This document shows, piece by piece, positions 1 through 9,326 of a stretch of DNA of 64,000 nucleotides. This DNA comes from Treponema sp. GTDB lineage: Bacteria > Spirochaetota > Spirochaetia > Treponematales > Treponemataceae. Within the stretch, counting starts at the first letter, position 1. Every line of letters starts with the position of its first letter. The notes under the pieces were generated by a model. It ran no database searches and was not told the DNA's origin. It saw nothing but the letters and a program-made list of their open reading frames with translations. Position numbers and translations under genes: made by a program. The stretch spans positions 186,001 through 250,000 of the forward strand of contig JAFZKN010000017.1 in the NCBI GenBank assembly GCA_017553635.1, given 5' to 3'.

Positions 1-83
1 ATTTTTTAAACACTTTATATGTTATAATCTGTTCCAGTTTTTGAGGATTTCGGGTTGAATTTATAAAACCCCGCCATTTTTTT

Positions 84-2561
84 ATGAATACCAGAACTTT
101 AACAGAATTAGATTATTATAGAATAAAAGAAACCGTCTCAGGTTATGCAGTAAGTCAGGAAGGAAAAGAAGAACTTCTCACCCGCGAACCGCTTACAGAT
201 TTCCGTAAAATCGATTCGCTTAAAAATCTCAGCCGTGAATGGAATACATGTCTCAATTCATCAAATCAGATTTCAATTTCGTCATGGCCAATGATTAATC
301 CGCTTTTCCAGATTTTAAAAACAACCGGCGCTTCCCTTGATTTGGATGAACTCTATGCGCTTGGTCTTTTCTGTCTTTCTCAAAAAAAAATCACTGATGC
401 AATAAAAGCAAATTCAACGACACTCAATTTAAAAAAATTACCGGAATTAGTTTCAAAGATGCCGGATCTTTCAGAAGCATCAAAAATTATTTTTTCAATC
501 TTAACAAAAGACGGAGAATTAAAAGACCTTCCCACGATTCGTGATATAAAACAGAACATCGCTAAAATAAAAACCGAAATCGATTCCCTTATTCATAAAT
601 ACACAATAGATTCTTCACTTTCTTCTGCACTTGAATCAACCGTTCCAGCTTTAAGAGCAAACAGACAGGTTCTTGCAGTTAAGGCAAGCCAAAAAAACAT
701 CATCAAGGGAATTATACACGAAGTATCTCAGACAGGTCATACAGTCTATATCGAACCAGAAGATGTCGTAAAACGAAACAATGACTTGATTCAAGCTGAA
801 TATCAGCTTAACGAAGAAATAAAAAAGATTCTTCTCGATGCAACATCCCGTCTTGCTGAATATAGAGAAAGTTTTATGAACAATCTTCCACAGATGCTTT
901 TACTCGACACAACCTGTGCCGCAGCAAAATGGGGAAAAGATCATAGCTGCAATTATGCATTAAACTGTTTTAATCCGAAAGCTCCTGATGATAAACTGCA
1001 GTTTGAACCACCGTTACTGCTTGGCGCACGTCATCCGCTTCTCGGAGAAAAAGCTGTTCCAATTGATATACGATTTATGACAGGAAAAAATGTTCTGATT
1101 ATCACAGGACCTAACACAGGCGGTAAAACAGTAACTTTAAAAACATTTGCTCTGTTATGTCTTCTCAACCAGACTGGCTTTCCAGTTCCTGCTCTCGAAG
1201 GAACAAGACTCCCGGTTTTCAAGGACATTTTCTGCGATATCGGTGACGAGCAGTCTCTCGATCAGTCACTTTCTACATTCAGCGGGCATATGAAAAACAT
1301 TGCACAAGCCCTAAACGAAGCTTCAGAAAATTCTCTTGTTTTACTGGATGAACTTGGAAGTGGAACAGATCCTCAGGAAGGTTCTGCAATTGCAATGGCA
1401 ACTTTAGATCTTCTGATTGAAAGAGGTTCATTTGTTCTAGTAACTACGCATCACGGAGTTCTGAAAAATTACGGTTACACAAATCCTTTCTGCGTAAATG
1501 CAAGCGTAGAATTTAACAGCGATACGATGACTCCGACTTACAGACTCATAATGGGAGTTCCAGGAGAAAGTCACGCTCTGGACATAGCAGAAAAAAACGG
1601 ACTTCCTGTTAAAGCAATCGAAAAAGCAAAAAGCTACATCAATACAGAACAGGCAGACGTTTCTGCCCTCATCAAAGGGCTCAATGCAAAACATGCAGAG
1701 GCCGATAAATTAATTCAGTCATTTAAAGAAAAAGAAGAACATATAAACCGACGTGTAGAAAAAACTTCAAACAAAGAACAGAACATCAAACGCCGTGAAC
1801 ATGATTTAAAAGTTGCAGAAAACAAAAAGGAACTTGCATTCTTAAAAGAGAGCAGAAAAAAACTTGAAAATCTTGTAAGAGAATTAAAAGAAGGCGAAAT
1901 TACACGTGAAAAAACTCTCGCAGTAAAAGATTTTATCAGCGACTTAACCTCTTCGATTGATACACATACAAAAATTCTTGAAGCAGAAGAAAGAAATCTT
2001 AACAAATACGATAAAAAACAAAAAAAATCCGAAGCAGATAAAATTCAAAATAATTTAAAACCAGAATTAAAACCTGGAATGGAAGTCATCACGGGAAATT
2101 CAAAAACACACGGGACTCTGGTTAAAAAAGATAAAAACGGAATGTGGACAGTTCAGTTTGGAAACATAAAAATGTCGGTAAAAGAAGACGACCTTACTCC
2201 TGTACAAAAATCTTCAGAACCGTACAAACCAAGTATTTCGATTGACCTCGCAACAAAAGACGATGTTGAATCAAAGTTCTCAACTTTTGCTCCATCACTT
2301 TCGGGAATCCCTTCGGATCATCCGGTTTTCGAACTCAGGCTTCTCGGCATGCGTGTTGAAGAAGCATTAAAAATTCTTGAACGTCAGCTTGACTTATGTG
2401 CAATGCAGAACTTTCACGAATTCTCCGTCATTCATGGAAAAGGGACAGGTGCATTACAGCAGGCGGTTACAGATTATCTGTCAAATTATCCTGGAGTAAT
2501 TGATTTTCATTTTGCACCACCAGAAGACGGTGGCAGCGGCAAGACATACGTTAAAATGTGA
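84..2561 (+). CDS. mutS2: Endonuclease MutS2
   Basis: 825 residues, the usual length for MutS2, a MutS-family ATPase linked to suppression of recombination or to rescue of collided ribosomes. The N-terminus (MNTRTLTELDYYRI) is typical of the family and supports this start. The Walker A motif GPNTGGKT lies near residue 345, followed by the DELGSGTDP Walker B region. A long charged coiled coil covers roughly residues 520-640. The C-terminal Smr domain carries HGKGTG, but the upstream LDLHG-like motif reads LRLLG. No Shine-Dalgarno sequence precedes the ATG; a TATAAA box at 62-67 would give a very short leader. The gene is convergent with the cardiolipin synthase gene. Confidence 0.95.
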   Translation: MNTRTLTELDYYRIKETVSGYAVSQEGKEELLTREPLTDFRKIDSLKNLSREWNTCLNSSNQISISSWPMINPLFQILKTTGASLDLDELYALGLFCLSQKKITDAIKANSTTLNLKKLPELVSKMPDLSEASKIIFSILTKDGELKDLPTIRDIKQNIAKIKTEIDSLIHKYTIDSSLSSALESTVPALRANRQVLAVKASQKNIIKGIIHEVSQTGHTVYIEPEDVVKRNNDLIQAEYQLNEEIKKILLDATSRLAEYRESFMNNLPQMLLLDTTCAAAKWGKDHSCNYALNCFNPKAPDDKLQFEPPLLLGARHPLLGEKAVPIDIRFMTGKNVLIITGPNTGGKTVTLKTFALLCLLNQTGFPVPALEGTRLPVFKDIFCDIGDEQSLDQSLSTFSGHMKNIAQALNEASENSLVLLDELGSGTDPQEGSAIAMATLDLLIERGSFVLVTTHHGVLKNYGYTNPFCVNASVEFNSDTMTPTYRLIMGVPGESHALDIAEKNGLPVKAIEKAKSYINTEQADVSALIKGLNAKHAEADKLIQSFKEKEEHINRRVEKTSNKEQNIKRREHDLKVAENKKELAFLKESRKKLENLVRELKEGEITREKTLAVKDFISDLTSSIDTHTKILEAEERNLNKYDKKQKKSEADKIQNNLKPELKPGMEVITGNSKTHGTLVKKDKNGMWTVQFGNIKMSVKEDDLTPVQKSSEPYKPSISIDLATKDDVESKFSTFAPSLSGIPSDHPVFELRLLGMRVEEALKILERQLDLCAMQNFHEFSVIHGKGTGALQQAVTDYLSNYPGVIDFHFAPPEDGGSGKTYVKM

Positions 2562-2570
2562 TGTACGGTA

Positions 2571-2587
2571 AGTTTTCAAAGAAAACT
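2571..2587. other. Small perfect hairpin between convergent genes
   Basis: AGTTTTC and GAAAACT flank a 3-nt loop in the 79-bp gap between the ends of mutS2 and the cardiolipin synthase gene. There is no clear T-run, so a role as terminator is only possible. Confidence 0.3.
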
Positions 2588-2640
2588 CGTGGCGCGCGGT
2601 ACAAGTCCATTTGATACCGGAAACGAAATCTACGCTCGCT

Positions 2641-4257
2641 TTACATCAGTGGCCCGAAGATTCTGAAAATCCAGCCGGTTGTTCTCACATACCACGGAAT
2701 CTTTTTATAATTGTCTACAGTAATTTCTTTACACTCAAGTTTTGTTCTGTCAAAATCTTTCTGAGCTTCTTTGATTGATCTTGTTCGGTAAAGAAAAGTT
2801 CCACACTCAAAATGATGATAGAAGCTTCTGTAATCAAGATTTATCGAACCGACTGCACCGATTTTATCATCAGCAAGAAAAACCTTAGAATGAATAAATC
2901 CTGTCTGATAGGCATAAACCTTAACTCCATTTTCAACAAGGTTTTTTATATAAGTTCTTCCTACACAAAATGAAACAAAGTGATCATAATATTGCGGAAC
3001 AATCAATTCAACACTGACACCACGGCTTGCAGTAAAAATAAGGGCGTCCATCATCGAACCGTCGATAATAACATAAGGTGTCATTATCGAAACACGCTTT
3101 GCCGACTTCTGAAGAATATATCGGTAAACATTTTCACCAATATCAGCACCATTATAAGCATCATCACCATATGGAATTACAAAGCCCGCTTTTCCTTTTC
3201 CTGTATGATTATCAAGATATAACTTTGTTTCCTTGGAAACATAGTTATCAAAATTTTCACACGGAACATTTTTTTTATTCTGTGCATTCCACATTTCAAG
3301 GAACATTAATGTAAATGTTCGTGATGCAGGTCCTGTAATTTTTATTCCTGCATCTTTCCAGTACGCAAATCTCTTTGAATGAATATTAGCATATTCATCA
3401 GTAATATTTACTCCGCCGGTATAACTTACCTTTCCGTCAATAGAAATAATTTTTCTATGATCACGATTGTTAAGTCCCGTGTTAAAAACCGGAATAAATT
3501 TTAACCAGATTTTCGATTGAATTCCAAATGATTTAAAATAATCCTTTTCCATTGCACTTGATAAAGCAACAGAACCTATGCTGTCAAAAAGAATTCTTAC
3601 ATCAACACCATCTTTTGCTTTTTTAGAAAGAATTTGTAAAAGCTTATCAAGAATCTGACAAGGTTCAACAATAAAAAATTCAATAAAAATATATTTTTCA
3701 GCTTTTTTTAATTCATCAATAAGATCTGCAAAAAAATCTTCGCCGCATGAAAAATATTCTGTCTCAGAATCAAGATAACCTGTCGCATCACCAAAACTGT
3801 AAAGATAATAAGCAATATCTTTTACTTCTGGAAAATACTCAGCGACAGCACGTGCATCACGCTTTGACGGTATATATTCTTTTGTGTCAGCACGCAGTTT
3901 TCTTAATCTCTGCTTTAAATGAATTCCTCCCTGATTGTATTTATACATAAAATAAAGTGAAATTCCAAAAACAGGTGCTATTACTACAGGAAGAATCCAG
4001 GCTATTTTAAATTCATTTTTACCGGGAGTATTAACAAGATACAAAAGGAACAAAGCAGAAACTGCAGCACTCACTTCAAAAAAATACTCCATGTTAGACT
4101 GAAGGATTATCGTAAACAAAAGAAAAATTAAAAACTGAATAAGAATAAGAAAGGCAACTATAAACAATCGGCTGATAAGAATTGTTCTAAGTTTTCTTGC
4201 GGCCAGAGTTTTTGCATTTGGTTTTACCCTGAATTTTCTCAGTTTTGCTTTATCCAC
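2641..4257 (-). CDS. cls: Cardiolipin synthase, phospholipase D type
   Basis: 538-residue membrane enzyme that would join two phosphatidylglycerols, or transfer a phosphatidyl group, to make cardiolipin. Two N-terminal membrane segments (about residues 28-75 and 85-105) precede two PLD/HKD motifs: HRKIISIDG with His267 and HSKVFLADD with His456, each followed by a GS/GG-N-type strand. This order and length match bacterial Cls. The start is GTG (complement of 4255-4257); no in-frame ATG lies nearby. No Shine-Dalgarno sequence is visible, and a TAAAAT box ends 6 nt upstream, so the transcript may be nearly leaderless. It is divergent from the beta-CASP gene with an 84-bp shared promoter region. 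Confidence 0.93.
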   Translation of the reverse strand: MDKAKLRKFRVKPNAKTLAARKLRTILISRLFIVAFLILIQFLIFLLFTIILQSNMEYFFEVSAAVSALFLLYLVNTPGKNEFKIAWILPVVIAPVFGISLYFMYKYNQGGIHLKQRLRKLRADTKEYIPSKRDARAVAEYFPEVKDIAYYLYSFGDATGYLDSETEYFSCGEDFFADLIDELKKAEKYIFIEFFIVEPCQILDKLLQILSKKAKDGVDVRILFDSIGSVALSSAMEKDYFKSFGIQSKIWLKFIPVFNTGLNNRDHRKIISIDGKVSYTGGVNITDEYANIHSKRFAYWKDAGIKITGPASRTFTLMFLEMWNAQNKKNVPCENFDNYVSKETKLYLDNHTGKGKAGFVIPYGDDAYNGADIGENVYRYILQKSAKRVSIMTPYVIIDGSMMDALIFTASRGVSVELIVPQYYDHFVSFCVGRTYIKNLVENGVKVYAYQTGFIHSKVFLADDKIGAVGSINLDYRSFYHHFECGTFLYRTRSIKEAQKDFDRTKLECKEITVDNYKKIPWYVRTTGWIFRIFGPLM

Positions 4258-4341
4258 ATGTCAATTTTAACATAAAATATTAATTTGATAAATCATAAAA
4301 TAGAGGTTAAAATATAAGTAGCTTTTTTTACGGAGTTTATT

Positions 4342-5754
4342 ATGGCTATTACTTTTTATTCACTTGGAGCAGCACAGGAAGTTACAGGCTCAAAACATAT
4401 CCTGGAAATCAACGGACACTGCTATATGATTGACTGCGGAGCTTTTCAGGGTAAACGAAAAGAATCAGATGACAAAAACAGAAACTTTGATTTTCCTCCT
4501 GATAAACTTGAATCAGTAATTTTAACTCATGGACATTTTGATCACTGTGGTCTACTTCCAGTTCTTGTAAAGAAAGGTTTTAAAGGAAATATTTATTCAA
4601 CACCGGCAACCCGCGATCTTGCTTCGCTTATAATGATGGACAGTGCAAGAATTCAGTCCCGCGATGCTGAATATTTAAGAAAACAGGCAAAGAAAAAAGG
4701 CGAGAAGTTTAACTGGGTTCCTATTTTTGATGAAGAAGACTGCGTAAAAGCTGCAAATCAGATTGTAACTCTTTCTTACAACAGACCTCTTTATATAGGT
4801 CCTGAAGTTCAGCTTGAATTTTTCGATGCAGGACATATTTTAGGTTCAGCCTTTGCAGACATTAACATAAGACAGCCGGGAAAAGATGACGTAAGAATTC
4901 TTTTTACCGGCGACCTTGGACGCAAGGACAAACCGATTGTAAGAAATCCATCGACAGAAGTTCCTGCACCAGATTACATCGTTCTTGAAAGTACATACGG
5001 AAACAGACTCCATGAACCGACAGACATCGCGCTCGGAGAAATCAAACAGATTGTCCGGGAAGCAATTCAGAAAAAAGGAAAGATTATAATTCCTTCATTT
5101 GCAATCGAAAGAACACAGGAAATAATTTATTACCTGCATCTTCTCGTTGACCAGCGTCAGATTCCTTCGATTCCAATTTACGTTGATTCACCTATGGCTT
5201 CAAATGCAACCAGTATTTTCCGCGTACATCCGGAATGCTATGATGCAAGTGTTACAGAAGCTTTCTTAAAGCATCATAAAAACCCATTCGGATTCGGTGA
5301 CCTCACTTTCGTAACAAGTGTTGAAGAATCAAAAGCTCTCAATGAGAAACCTGGTCCGATGATTATCATAAGTGCAGACGGAATGTGTGAAGCAGGACGA
5401 ATTCTTCATCACCTTGCAAACAACATTCAGGATGAAAGAAATACAATTCTGATTGTCGGCTACATGGCAGAAAATACTTTAGGCCGGCGAATTCTTGACG
5501 GTGAAAAAGAAGTTCATATTATGGATGCATGGTACAAGGTCAATGCAAAAGTTCAGAAAATAAATGCATTCAGTGCTCATGCAGATTATGAAGAAATTCT
5601 TGAATGGTTAAAGGCTATCGATACAAGTAAGCTTAAGAGAATATTCCTTGTACACGGAGAAACGGACGCTCAGGAATATCTTCAGAATTATCTTGTTGAA
5701 AACGGCTTTAAAGATATTACAATCAGTAAATACGGCGAAAATTACGAATTATAG
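4342..5754 (+). CDS. Beta-CASP metallo-beta-lactamase (RNase/CPSF-like)
   Basis: 470 residues. The N-terminal metallo-beta-lactamase fold has the zinc motif HGHFDHCG (His63, His65, Asp67, His68), a later GHILGSA motif and the TGDLGR strand. The middle is a beta-CASP domain (ESTYGNRLH, PSFAIERTQEI). The C-terminal RMMBL-like part carries INAFSAHADY and a late LVHGE. This architecture is that of the YSH1/CPSF-like exonucleases and ribonucleases; the bacterial members are predicted RNA-processing enzymes whose substrates are mostly unknown. A GGAG ribosome-binding site lies about 8 nt before the ATG. The gene stands alone, divergent from cls. Confidence 0.9.
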   Translation: MAITFYSLGAAQEVTGSKHILEINGHCYMIDCGAFQGKRKESDDKNRNFDFPPDKLESVILTHGHFDHCGLLPVLVKKGFKGNIYSTPATRDLASLIMMDSARIQSRDAEYLRKQAKKKGEKFNWVPIFDEEDCVKAANQIVTLSYNRPLYIGPEVQLEFFDAGHILGSAFADINIRQPGKDDVRILFTGDLGRKDKPIVRNPSTEVPAPDYIVLESTYGNRLHEPTDIALGEIKQIVREAIQKKGKIIIPSFAIERTQEIIYYLHLLVDQRQIPSIPIYVDSPMASNATSIFRVHPECYDASVTEAFLKHHKNPFGFGDLTFVTSVEESKALNEKPGPMIIISADGMCEAGRILHHLANNIQDERNTILIVGYMAENTLGRRILDGEKEVHIMDAWYKVNAKVQKINAFSAHADYEEILEWLKAIDTSKLKRIFLVHGETDAQEYLQNYLVENGFKDITISKYGENYEL

Positions 5755-5845
5755 CCTATACAAGTTCATTTTTTACCATTTTCTAATGTACCAAGTCTCA
5801 AATAAAATGTTATAATAGCATATTATGACATCCGGAGGTTTTTTA

Positions 5846-7063
5846 ATGTCTTTTCTTTATATTGACCCGGGAACAGGAAGCATGCTCTTTACGATTTTCA
5901 TCGGTGCTGTTACAACGCTGTTCTTTCTTGCTAAAGCAGCCTGGCTCAAACTTAAAGTTTTCTTTTCAGGCGGAAAAGATGTTACAGCCGATAAATCTTA
6001 TAAACCTTATGTAATTTACTGCGAAGACAAAAGATACTGGTGTGTTTTTAAAACCATCCTTGATGAATTTGAAAACAGAAAGATTGATGTTACATACTAT
6101 GTTGCAGATGAAAGCGATCCTGTATTTAATGAAAAATATAATTTCGTTCATCCGGAAGCCATCGGATCCGGCAACCGTGCGTTTGCAAAACTAAACATGC
6201 TTTCTGCTGGATTTGTTCTTATGACTACACCTGGAATTCAGGTTTACCAGTTAAAGAGAAGTAAAAACGTAAAACACTATTCACACATACTCCATGCAGC
6301 AAGTGACGCAACAACTTACCGTCTTTTCGGAATTGATTATTTTGATTCAATTTTGTGTACAGGTGATTATCAACACGAAGATGTCCGACTTCTTGAAAAA
6401 AAGAGGGGCCTTCCTGAAAAAGATCTCGTTACTGTCGGCTGCTCTTATCTTGATGTTTACAAAACCTGGATTGAAAAAATTCCAGAAGAAGAAAATCACA
6501 AATTTACAGTTCTTCTTTCACCTACATGGGGAAAATCAGGACTTCTTGCTCTCTATGGAGAAAAACTTTTAGATCCTCTCGTAAAAACAGGATTCCACAT
6601 TATAATCCGTCCTCATCCTCAATCAAAAGTAAGTGAAAAAGACATACTCGATTCACTCGAAGAAAAATACAAAGGCTGCAGCAATGTTGAATGGGATACA
6701 AACCGTGATAACCTTCAATCCCTGAAGCGAGCAGACATCATGATAACAGATTTTTCAGGAATCATCTGGGACTACACATTTCTCCGCGACAAACCTGTTA
6801 TATATGCAAATGCAGAAATGGATCTTACTCCATATGATGCTTATGATGTTGACCACGAAATCTGGCAGTTTAAGACAATCAAAAAGATAGGAATTAAGCT
6901 TGAAGAAAAAGATTTTGCAAACATCAAAGATGTTATCTTAAATGCTTCGGACAGCCCTGAACTTAAACAGGCACGTGCAGATGCCCGATCAGAAGGATGG
7001 CAGTACATCGGCGAGTGTGGAAAACGAACAGTTGACTACATGGTAAAGATTGTTGAATCATAA
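5846..7063 (+). CDS. CDP-glycerol glycerophosphotransferase (TagB/TagF-like)
   Basis: I place the start at 5846, giving 405 residues, because GGAGG at 5834-5838 is correctly spaced for it; an in-frame ATG at 5825 lies upstream of that site. A membrane segment covers about residues 8-30. The rest is a GT-B-like glycerophosphotransferase: HILHAASDAT, RPHPQS and a C-terminal DIMITDFSGIIWDY motif typical of TagB/TagF. Such enzymes transfer glycerol phosphate, or related polyols, from a CDP carrier to a glycan. Treponemes have no wall teichoic acid, so the product is probably a lipid- or surface-linked polyol phosphate (inference). A TATAAT box lies at about 5812. Confidence 0.83.
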   Translation: MSFLYIDPGTGSMLFTIFIGAVTTLFFLAKAAWLKLKVFFSGGKDVTADKSYKPYVIYCEDKRYWCVFKTILDEFENRKIDVTYYVADESDPVFNEKYNFVHPEAIGSGNRAFAKLNMLSAGFVLMTTPGIQVYQLKRSKNVKHYSHILHAASDATTYRLFGIDYFDSILCTGDYQHEDVRLLEKKRGLPEKDLVTVGCSYLDVYKTWIEKIPEEENHKFTVLLSPTWGKSGLLALYGEKLLDPLVKTGFHIIIRPHPQSKVSEKDILDSLEEKYKGCSNVEWDTNRDNLQSLKRADIMITDFSGIIWDYTFLRDKPVIYANAEMDLTPYDAYDVDHEIWQFKTIKKIGIKLEEKDFANIKDVILNASDSPELKQARADARSEGWQYIGECGKRTVDYMVKIVES

Positions 7064-7078
7064 AAATCTGTTTGGATT

Positions 7079-7238
7079 TTAATTTTCTCCGATTTCTTTT
7101 GTGATATCACTTACCATTTTATCCATTGCACGATACACATTACGCAGGACTACTCCAATTTACTTACAAAATGCTTTAATCCGAGAGCAGCATTCCTGAA
7201 ATTTGAATATTCAATCTTTTTTATAAAACGGAATTGAA
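7079..7238 (-). pseudogene. Possible relic of a coding sequence with a frameshift
   Basis: On the minus strand the spacer between the GNAT gene and the transferase reads as peptide-like sequence in two overlapping frames. One frame gives ...NFRNAALGLKHFVSKLE and then stops near 7160. The next frame continues with VLRNVYRAMDKMVSDI...EIGEN and stops at 7079-7081. A single indel would join them into one reading frame of about 50 codons. I do not recognise the protein. It could be chance in AT-rich DNA. Confidence 0.25.
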
Positions 7239-7754
7239 TTATAACTTGAATTCCTCTTTTAACAATCCCATTATGCAGAGGTTATAAACTTCATCGCCTT
7301 TGACAACGCCGTTTATTTTTTTACCCTCAAGTTTAAATCCTGTTTTTTCCATCACACGTTTTGAGCCAACATTAGGCTCATAGTAAAGTCCTGTTATTCT
7401 TATAATATCAAGCTGTTCAAAAGCAAGAGCACATATCTGTTTCGCAGCCTCTGTCATAATTCCTTTTGACCAGTATTCAGTTAAAAGAAAATAACCTATC
7501 TCACTGTCCTTTTTATAAACATCACTCTTTTTTTCAACAGAAATGTTTCCAGCAAGCTTACCATCAACATAAATCCCACGCCAAACACCTTCTTTACCAT
7601 CATTTTCTTTAAGCATGTTAATCCACCAGTCAGCGCTTGCTTCTGTATATGGATGAGGAAGCCTTTCACTAAGATATTTTCTGTCAACTGCATTACACAG
7701 GTTCATCAAATCCTGTTTACTTTTATCGGTATATTTTTTTAATTCAATTTTCAT
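7239..7754 (-). CDS. GNAT family N-acetyltransferase (RimJ/RimL-like)
   Basis: 171 residues with the GNAT order: a DKSKQDLMNLCNAVD substrate region, a GNISV strand, an EIGYFLLTEYWSKGIMTEA stretch (GNAT motif A region, acetyl-CoA binding) and the late NVGSKRVMEKTGFKLEG typical of RimJ/RimL-type enzymes. The acceptor (protein N-terminus, antibiotic or small amine) cannot be told from sequence. An AGGAAG ribosome-binding site precedes the ATG. It lies 10 bp downstream of the DUF4956 gene on the same strand and may be co-transcribed with it without sharing its function. Confidence 0.85.
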   Translation of the reverse strand: MKIELKKYTDKSKQDLMNLCNAVDRKYLSERLPHPYTEASADWWINMLKENDGKEGVWRGIYVDGKLAGNISVEKKSDVYKKDSEIGYFLLTEYWSKGIMTEAAKQICALAFEQLDIIRITGLYYEPNVGSKRVMEKTGFKLEGKKINGVVKGDEVYNLCIMGLLKEEFKL

Positions 7755-7764
7755 AACATTCTTC

Positions 7765-8427
7765 CTAAAGCTTCATGAACATCTGCGGATCCATCTGAAC
7801 TACTACAGTAAGGTTTCCGTTTCTGGTTCTTAACTCATCAATCATTTCCTTTACTTTAGATTCATCTTTTAAATGAATGCTGTAGCTGATTGTAAAAAGA
7901 GTTCCCATATTTGAAGTTTTAACATCTGTAAGCTCTGACTTTGTAAGATATTTTTCAAAAACATCATCAAAGGCTCCGTTGTAGTTCATGTCTTCTGGAA
8001 TCGTAATTCGCAAAATCTGATCTTCAGAAAATTTTATTCCGCGGCACATGATTATATAGAAAACAGTAACAATTATTAAAAGTGAAAAACCGATTATGTA
8101 ATAACCGAGTGCAATTGCAACACCAACAGTAAGAGTAAAGAATATATAGAAGATATCTTTTGCTTCTCCCGGCACCGACCTGAATCTTACAAGTGCAAAA
8201 ATTCCGGCAAGAGAAAGTGCTTTCTTTAAATCTGTTGCTATAAGCGGAATAACTACAGCAACGACAATCGGTAAAAGTAAAATTGTAGCTACTACACTCT
8301 GCGAATAAGATTTTCTTTTCTGCGAAATGCAGTATCCCAAAGAAATTAAAATACCGGCGGCAAGCCCGTAAAGCATGTTTGTAAGGATTACTGCGTCCTG
8401 TCCACCAAATCTAAAAAAGTTTCCCAT
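7765..8427 (-). CDS. DUF4956 membrane protein of the VTC/CotH cluster
   Basis: I choose the ATG at 8427 (220 residues) because GGAG lies 6 nt before it; an in-frame ATG four codons upstream overlaps that site. Four or so hydrophobic segments fill roughly residues 10-125, with the signature ALVRFRSVPGEAKDI between helices 3 and 4, and a soluble alpha/beta C-terminal domain follows. This matches DUF4956. The family regularly lies beside VTC-domain polyphosphate polymerase genes, as here (14 bp downstream of one), so it may form the membrane part of that machinery. Its biochemical role is unknown. Confidence 0.85.
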   Translation of the reverse strand: MGNFFRFGGQDAVILTNMLYGLAAGILISLGYCISQKRKSYSQSVVATILLLPIVVAVVIPLIATDLKKALSLAGIFALVRFRSVPGEAKDIFYIFFTLTVGVAIALGYYIIGFSLLIIVTVFYIIMCRGIKFSEDQILRITIPEDMNYNGAFDDVFEKYLTKSELTDVKTSNMGTLFTISYSIHLKDESKVKEMIDELRTRNGNLTVVVQMDPQMFMKL

Positions 8428-8441
8428 GTATTTCTCCATTT

Positions 8442-9149
8442 TTATTGTTTATAATTTCTGTATTCGCTTCCGTATTTAGAAAACGAAGTATTGTATATTT
8501 TTCTTTTAGAAAGAAACTGTGCAAACCAAAGTGGAAAGGTTTTAAAAGCCTTTGCTTCCATTAACCATTCACCTTCTTTTAAAAGGCTGTTTCCGTAAAC
8601 CGGTGAATCTAAAAAAAGATCCTCGCGGCGTGTTAAAATATTTTTATCAAGCGTCAGCCTAAAGTCATCATCCTCTTTACCGAAAAACGCAAGCCTGTCA
8701 TAAGAAATATAAACCTTTGGTTTTAAATCATAACGCTTCATCAAATCTTTAATTTCAAAAAGCACCTGGCGGTTTACCATATCATTGTCAGGAACAGTTC
8801 CGTCTTTTAAAAACTGTCTTGCAGTTTCGAGTGTAAAAAGACTTCTTCTTTTATAAACAACGCCGTCAAACTTTTTTTTAATTTCAAGAAAAACAGTTTC
8901 ATTTTTATCCTTTACCTGTCCGTAACTTCTTAAACGGAGCTTTTCTTTATAAACAGGCTTTTCAAGACTCTTTATTATAAGCTCGTCAGAATCGGTGTCA
9001 AAATAAACATTCGAAACCGGATAAGTTTTTCCGTCCGGGTTATACGCGTCGCTATTCATCTTTTCGCTCAAAAGCGGAATGAGATTATCAACGTCATCCT
9101 GTGTGAGAATGTATTTTAGTTCGACGCGGTTAAAGATTTCGATGGCCAA
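8442..9149 (-). CDS. VTC-domain polyphosphate polymerase-like protein
   Basis: 235 residues covering one VTC tunnel domain, as in the catalytic domain of eukaryotic Vtc4, which makes polyphosphate from ATP. Charged residues expected to line the tunnel are present: RVELKY near residue 8, EKLRLRSYG, FLEIKKKFDGVVYKRR, a YDRLAF strand, LTLDKNI and the late LMEAKAF. The start must be TTG (complement of 9147-9149), since an in-frame stop lies four codons upstream; AAGGA is about 10 nt before it. The gene leads an apparent operon with DUF4956 and is divergent from cotH. Polyphosphate synthesis is inferred from the family; VTC-like folds also occur in other triphosphate tunnel enzymes. Confidence 0.85.
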   Translation of the reverse strand: MAIEIFNRVELKYILTQDDVDNLIPLLSEKMNSDAYNPDGKTYPVSNVYFDTDSDELIIKSLEKPVYKEKLRLRSYGQVKDKNETVFLEIKKKFDGVVYKRRSLFTLETARQFLKDGTVPDNDMVNRQVLFEIKDLMKRYDLKPKVYISYDRLAFFGKEDDDFRLTLDKNILTRREDLFLDSPVYGNSLLKEGEWLMEAKAFKTFPLWFAQFLSKRKIYNTSFSKYGSEYRNYKQ

Positions 9150-9162
9150 TTCTGTTTTTCCT

Positions 9163-9270
9163 TATGTTCATCTTAACTTTTGCGGCATATATCGTATAGG
9201 TTCTTCTTGTTTTTCTTTATGCTCATTTTAACTTCTACAACTTATATTGTATAGGTTTTTCTTTTCATAT
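9163..9270. repeat. 55-bp imperfect tandem duplication in the VTC-CotH promoter region
   Basis: Two units, starting at 9163 and 9218, align at a constant 55-bp offset. Both share TTATG(T/C)TCAT(C/T)TTAACTT near the beginning and GTATAGGTT(C/T)TTC near the end. Each contains an AT-rich TATA-like block (CATATATCGTATAGG or CTTATATTGTATAGG), so the duplication may double a promoter or binding site for the minus-strand VTC gene. Confidence 0.7.
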
Positions 9271-9326
9271 GCAAATTTCTGTGTTACAATGTAAAAACTT
9301 ATTTCTTATAATTAAGGAGATAGTTC

